From an uncultured Prevotella sp. (GTDB lineage Bacteria > Bacteroidota > Bacteroidia > Bacteroidales > Bacteroidaceae), in NCBI GenBank assembly GCA_937877685.1, contig CALFGU010000005.1:1-8895 (forward strand): DNA of 8,895 nt, given 5' to 3'. A model generated the notes under the pieces. That model worked only from the letters and a program-made list of their open reading frames with translations, had not been told where the DNA came from and did not search any database. Position numbers and translations under genes: made by a program. Position 1 is the stretch's first letter; each line of letters starts with the position of its first letter. Below are positions 5,570 through 8,895 of this stretch, in pieces.

Positions 5570-7192
5570 ATGGCAAACATTCCTGAATTCAAGTACGCTC
5601 CTATGTTCCAACTTGGAAAGGACACTACGGAGTATTACCTCCTTACTAAGGACCACGTTAGCGTTGGCGAGTTTGAAGGCCACCCCATTCTTAAGGTGGA
5701 AGCTGAAGGTATCACAAAGATGATCAATCAGGCATTCCGCGACGTTTCTTTCCTCCTCCGTCGTGCGCACAACGAACAGGTGGCGAAGATTCTCTCTGAC
5801 CCCGAAGCTTCGGACAACGACAAGTATGTTGCCCTCACCTTCCTCCGCAATGCTGAGGTTGCTGCAAAGGGGCAGCTCCCTCTTTGTCAGGACACAGGTA
5901 CTGCTATCATCCACGCAGAGAAGGGTCAGCAGGTTTGGACAGGTTTCTGCGACGAAGAAGCTATTGCTAAGGGTGTGTACAAGACTTACACGGAAGAAAA
6001 TCTCCGTTATTCTCAGAACGCTCCTCTCAACATGTACGACGAAGTCAACACGCGTTGCAACCTCCCTGCCCAGATTGACATCGAAGCTACTCACATGGAG
6101 TATGAGTTCCTTTGCGTAACTAAGGGTGGTGGTTCGGCGAACAAGACTTACCTCTATCAGGAAACAAAGGCTATTTTGAACCCCGCGACTCTCGTACCCT
6201 TCCTCGTGGGTAAGATGAAGACACTCGGCACAGCGGCTTGTCCTCCCTACCACATCGCTGTGGTTATCGGTGGTACTTCTGCTGAAAAGAACCTCCTCAC
6301 GGTGAAGCTCGCTTCTACGAAGTTCTACGACAACCTCCCCACTACAGGCGACGAAACAGGTCGTGCTTTCCGCGACATCGAACTTGAAGAACAACTCTTG
6401 AAGGAAGCACAGAACATCGGCCTCGGCGCACAGTTCGGCGGTAAGTACTTTGCTCACGACATCCGTGTGGTTCGTCTCCCCCGCCACGGCGCAAGCTGCC
6501 CCGTAGGTCTCGGTGTAAGCTGCTCGGCTGACCGTAATATTAAGTGTAAGATTAACAAGGACGGTATTTGGATTGAGAAGATGGACGACAACCCCGGCAA
6601 CCTCATTCCCGAAGCACTCCGTCAGGCTGGCGAAGGCGACGTAGTACGCATCGACCTTAACCAACCCATGAGCGAAATTCTCAAGCAACTCGACAAGTAT
6701 CCCGTAAGCACACGACTTTCACTTAACGGTACTATCATCGTAGGTCGCGACATCGCGCATGCGAAGATTAAGGAACGTCTTGACGCAGGTCTTCCCATGC
6801 CCGAGTACTTGAAGAACCACCCCGTTTACTATGCTGGTCCTGCAAAGACACCCGCAGGTATGGCTTGCGGTTCTATGGGTCCCACTACGGCAGGACGTAT
6901 GGACTCTTACGTAGATCTCTTCCAGAGTCACGAAGGTTCTATGGTCATGTTGGCGAAGGGTAACCGCTCACAACAGGTAACGGACGCTTGTAAGAAGCAC
7001 GGCGGTTTCTACCTCGGTTCTATCGGTGGTCCTGCAGCTATCCTTGCTAAGAACTCTATCAAGAGCGTTGAGGTTGTTGACTTCGAGGAGCTCGGCATGG
7101 AGGCAGTGCGCAAGATCTATGTTGAGAACTTCCCCGCATTCATCATCGTAGATGATAAGGGTAATGACTTTTTTGCCGACTACACACATTAA
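5570..7192 (+). CDS. fumA: Fumarate hydratase, class I (iron-sulfur dependent)
   Basis: This 540-residue cytoplasmic enzyme interconverts fumarate and (S)-malate with an oxygen-sensitive [4Fe-4S] cluster, and in anaerobes usually serves the reductive branch toward succinate. Three conserved cysteines fit the cluster ligands: Cys106 in PLCQDTGT, Cys224 in LGTAACPPYHIAVVIGGTSA and Cys318 in GVSCSADRN. The N-terminal alpha domain carries GGGSANKTYLYQE (186-198). The C-terminal beta domain starts at about 378 and includes LNGTIIVGRDIAHAKIKERL, PAGMACGSMGPTTAGRMDSY and KKHGGFYLGSIGGPAA. Single-chain architecture and length match FumA/FumB. The start at 5570 (MANIPEFKYAP) is preferred over one 14 codons upstream, because those extra codons are translated heptamer repeat. 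The leader is thus formed by the right end of the S23 cassette. The symbol follows the E. coli class I name and is a family label only. Confidence 0.96.
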   Translation: MANIPEFKYAPMFQLGKDTTEYYLLTKDHVSVGEFEGHPILKVEAEGITKMINQAFRDVSFLLRRAHNEQVAKILSDPEASDNDKYVALTFLRNAEVAAKGQLPLCQDTGTAIIHAEKGQQVWTGFCDEEAIAKGVYKTYTEENLRYSQNAPLNMYDEVNTRCNLPAQIDIEATHMEYEFLCVTKGGGSANKTYLYQETKAILNPATLVPFLVGKMKTLGTAACPPYHIAVVIGGTSAEKNLLTVKLASTKFYDNLPTTGDETGRAFRDIELEEQLLKEAQNIGLGAQFGGKYFAHDIRVVRLPRHGASCPVGLGVSCSADRNIKCKINKDGIWIEKMDDNPGNLIPEALRQAGEGDVVRIDLNQPMSEILKQLDKYPVSTRLSLNGTIIVGRDIAHAKIKERLDAGLPMPEYLKNHPVYYAGPAKTPAGMACGSMGPTTAGRMDSYVDLFQSHEGSMVMLAKGNRSQQVTDACKKHGGFYLGSIGGPAAILAKNSIKSVEVVDFEELGMEAVRKIYVENFPAFIIVDDKGNDFFADYTH

Positions 7193-7315
7193 AATTGTAT
7201 AGCAGGGTTATTTCGGCGTCTGGCTCGTTGTTGAAATCCTCACATACGTTTCAGTATGCTGCGGTTTCACCAACTTCGACCATCCACTAAACTAACCCTA
7301 CTCTCCAATTTTAAT
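7188..7315. repeat. Nested palindromic element overlapping the fumarase stop codon
   Basis: The outer arms are ATTAAAATTG (7188-7197) and CAATTTTAAT (7306-7315). Next come AGGGTTA (7204-7210) and TAACCCT (7293-7299). Then GTTGTTGAAATC (7227-7238) pairs with GGTTTCACCAAC (7263-7274) with one mismatch and one G-T. The tip is CATAC (7243-7247) and GTATG (7254-7258) around a 6-base loop. The whole 128 bp can fold into one long interrupted stem. It has no reading frame of note. It may be a REP- or MITE-type repeat and may also end fumarase transcription. Confidence 0.75.
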
Positions 7316-7392
7316 TGGCGGGTAGGGTATGGTGAGGCGGTCAGGCTTGCACAACGATAAAACGGAGTATGCCCAGCTCTCCAATTTTAATT
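7301..7392 (+). repeat. 16-bp direct repeat pair bracketing a 60-bp spacer
   Basis: CTCTCCAATTTTAATT occurs exactly at 7301-7316 and 7377-7392. The first copy includes the right outer arm of the palindrome, so the second copy may mark a fragment of another element or a duplication edge. The spacer (7317-7376) is G-rich with no gene. Confidence 0.8.
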
Positions 7393-7393
7393 A

Positions 7394-7475
7394 TTAGGGA
7401 GATTAAGGAATTTAGGGAGATTAAGGAGGGGGAGTGGTAATCTCTCTCTAAACTCTCTAAATTCCCTAAATTCTC
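7394..7475. repeat. 18-bp-period tandem repeat with an inverted partner (long hairpin)
   Basis: TTAGGGAGATTAAGGA is repeated exactly at 7394-7409 and 7412-7427. GAATTTAGGGA (7408-7418) is complementary to TCCCTAAATTC (7463-7473), and GAGATTA (7417-7423) to TAATCTC (7438-7444). The stretch is strand-asymmetric, purine-rich on the left and pyrimidine-rich on the right, and can form a long imperfect stem. It contains no gene. The rest of the gap to BatD (7476-7554) shows nothing I can name, including no perfect TAnnTTTG element. Confidence 0.75.
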
Positions 7476-7554
7476 TTATATAGCTTCCCTCGCATTACGC
7501 AATAAAACGCTATCCGAGGCGTTTGATAAACATCGGAAAAAATGTTGATATAGT

Positions 7555-8895
7555 ATGATTAAGATACGTCATTTCCTACTTGTGCTTACGCTGCTCATGC
7601 TCTCGTGGACAGCCTCGGCACAGGTATCCTTTACGGTGGATGCCCCCGCACTCGCGGCACTTGGGCAGCCCCTGCGTGTAGCCTTTACGGTAGATGCCGA
7701 GCCCGAGGATAACAGCTTCAAGGCCCCCGCGTTCAGCGACTTTGACATCTTGGCAGGTCCCTCGGTGTCAACGGGACGCTCCGTGCAGTTCATAAATGGC
7801 AAGCAGTCGTCAAGCTACAACTGCACCTACACCTATGTGCTCATGCCACGCGAGAAGGGCACCTTCACCATAGGCGCTGCATCGATACGCGTAGATGGCA
7901 AGACATATACAACCAAGTCCATGCCCATAGAGGTTATTGCCGAGAAGCAGAGTGGCAACACGTCAAAAAGCGGCACTACAACACAGACCGAGACAAGCAT
8001 AGGCAAGGATGATATACTTCTGCGCCTCAAGGTGTCGTCGACAGACCTCTACAAGGGTGAGTCGTTGCGTGCCTCGTTGGTGCTCTACACGCGCGTCACG
8101 GTAGAGAGCATCGAGAGTCTTACGATGCCACCATTCGACGGCTTTTGGTCACAAGAGATGACCTTTGACAACGCCCCCTCGCGCGAGGAGTACAACGGAC
8201 GTGTCTACGAAACATACAAGATTACGGAGCTGCTCCTCTCGCCACAGGAGAGTGGCAAGATTGTTATCCCCGAGGCGGTGATGAATGCTCGTGTGCAGGT
8301 TGTCGTGCAGGACAACCGCCACTACGACCCCATCTTCGGTGGTCGCCAGGTATACCGTGTGTCGCGCGAGCTAAAGAGCACCCCCGTCACCATCAATGTC
8401 AAGGAGTTCCCCAAGGGAGCACCTCGCGCATTCAATGGCGCAGTAGGTAGCTTCACCCTAAAAAGCACAATGCCCGAGGCAGAGATTGACGCCAACAGCG
8501 CCGACCAAATAGAGCTCACGCTAGCGGGTAGTGGCAACCTCAAGTTTATAACCGCTCCCAAGATACTATTCCCCGAGTCGTTCGAGGTCTATGACACCAA
8601 GGTCGTGGACAACATCAAGCTCACAGCAACGGGCACATCGGGAAGCATAACATATACATACCCCTTTGTTGCGCGCGCTGCGGGCGTGTTCACCATCCCC
8701 AGCATCGAGTTCTCGTACTTCGACACAGCGACAAAGGAGTACAAAACACTGCATACCGAGCCCTACACCATAGAGGTCAAGGAGGATGGCACAACATCAG
8801 CCATCGCCCCCGCACCTGCAAGCTATGGAAACTATGGTGGTCCTATGCGCCAGCTCGACCGCGACATACGCTTCATCCACACGGGAAAACTGCCC
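7555..8895 (+). CDS. batD: BatD oxygen-tolerance protein, 3' end beyond the window
   Basis: The frame opens at 7555 and remains open to the last base (447 codons); family members are roughly 600 residues, so the C-terminal part with its membrane helix is missing. Residues 1-22 are a cleavable signal peptide (MIKIRHFLLVLTLLMLSWTASA), then QVSFTVDAPALAALGQPLRV begins the mature periplasmic part. Typical BatD features are FDILAGPSVSTGRSVQFING, YVLMPREKGTFTIGAASIRV, LYKGESLRASLVLYTRV, FDGFWSQEM and LAGSGNLKFITAPKILFPES. These form beta-sandwich-like repeats. BatD belongs to the Bat (Bacteroides aerotolerance) system, membrane-associated with MoxR ATPases and VWA-domain BatA/BatB. No bat gene lies immediately upstream, and codon use differs sharply from the other genes here (GAG over GAA about 27:1, ATA frequent). 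Confidence 0.9.
   Translation, partial: MIKIRHFLLVLTLLMLSWTASAQVSFTVDAPALAALGQPLRVAFTVDAEPEDNSFKAPAFSDFDILAGPSVSTGRSVQFINGKQSSSYNCTYTYVLMPREKGTFTIGAASIRVDGKTYTTKSMPIEVIAEKQSGNTSKSGTTTQTETSIGKDDILLRLKVSSTDLYKGESLRASLVLYTRVTVESIESLTMPPFDGFWSQEMTFDNAPSREEYNGRVYETYKITELLLSPQESGKIVIPEAVMNARVQVVVQDNRHYDPIFGGRQVYRVSRELKSTPVTINVKEFPKGAPRAFNGAVGSFTLKSTMPEAEIDANSADQIELTLAGSGNLKFITAPKILFPESFEVYDTKVVDNIKLTATGTSGSITYTYPFVARAAGVFTIPSIEFSYFDTATKEYKTLHTEPYTIEVKEDGTTSAIAPAPASYGNYGGPMRQLDRDIRFIHTGKLP

Noticed and set aside
5294..6688. Long minus-strand reading frame of 464 codons opposite S23 and fumarase
   Set aside because: It is a shadow of the strong codon bias of fumarase, which rarely uses TTA, CTA or TCA. 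Its translation resembles no family and it crosses a gene boundary.
7520..7557. Promoter for BatD from TTTG at 7522-7525 and TATAGTATG at 7549-7557
   Set aside because: The spacing is too long and the second element does not match TAnnTTTG and overlaps the start codon.

Overview
The window looks like chromosomal DNA from an anaerobic member of the Bacteroidota, most likely Bacteroidales and possibly Prevotella-like (family-level guess only). Three lines of evidence support this. Gene starts lack Shine-Dalgarno sequences, three promoter regions carry a perfect Bacteroidota -7 element (TAnnTTTG), and the gene content fits: a single-chain dimeric-type glycyl-tRNA synthetase, an FKBP lipoprotein with an acidic stretch after its cysteine, an S23-family four-helix-bundle gene and BatD.

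Layout. Minus strand, right to left: glycyl-tRNA synthetase (1918-3459), an FKBP-type peptidyl-prolyl isomerase lipoprotein (1141-1800) closed by a clear intrinsic terminator, then the start of a secreted family 20 glycoside hydrolase (953 down to 1). The hydrolase stops resembling its family at about residue 229 and continues in frame as an unrelated sequence. Plus strand, left to right: peptidase T (3683-4903), an S23-family four-helix-bundle protein (5109-5480), class I iron-sulfur fumarase (5570-7192), and the first 447 codons of BatD (7555 to the window end). glyS and pepT diverge from a 223-bp intergenic region with a -7 element facing each way.

The most interesting part is 4902-5557. 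The S23-family gene sits inside a compact unit whose two ends are inverted copies of a heptamer array, (AGAGTAC)n-AACTG. Two more copies lie inside the left flank. The unit starts in the pepT stop codon and ends 12 bases before the fumarase start codon, and it encodes no transposase. It looks like a small mobile or domesticated cassette moved by something encoded elsewhere. A second repeat-rich stretch (7188-7475) begins in the fumarase stop codon. It holds a nested palindrome, a 16-bp direct repeat and an 18-bp-period tandem repeat.

Both window ends look discordant with the middle. The family 20 hydrolase is broken at about position 268. BatD uses very different codons from the other genes (about 27 GAG to 1 GAA, and 13 of 28 isoleucines as ATA, versus none in fumarase), and it lacks the usual bat neighbours immediately upstream. 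These are either real rearrangement or transfer events at repeats, or assembly joins in a metagenomic contig. The sequence alone cannot separate these. The middle genes are ordinary housekeeping functions: translation, envelope protein folding, peptide breakdown and the fumarate/malate step of the TCA or reductive branch. They show no sign of forming one pathway.
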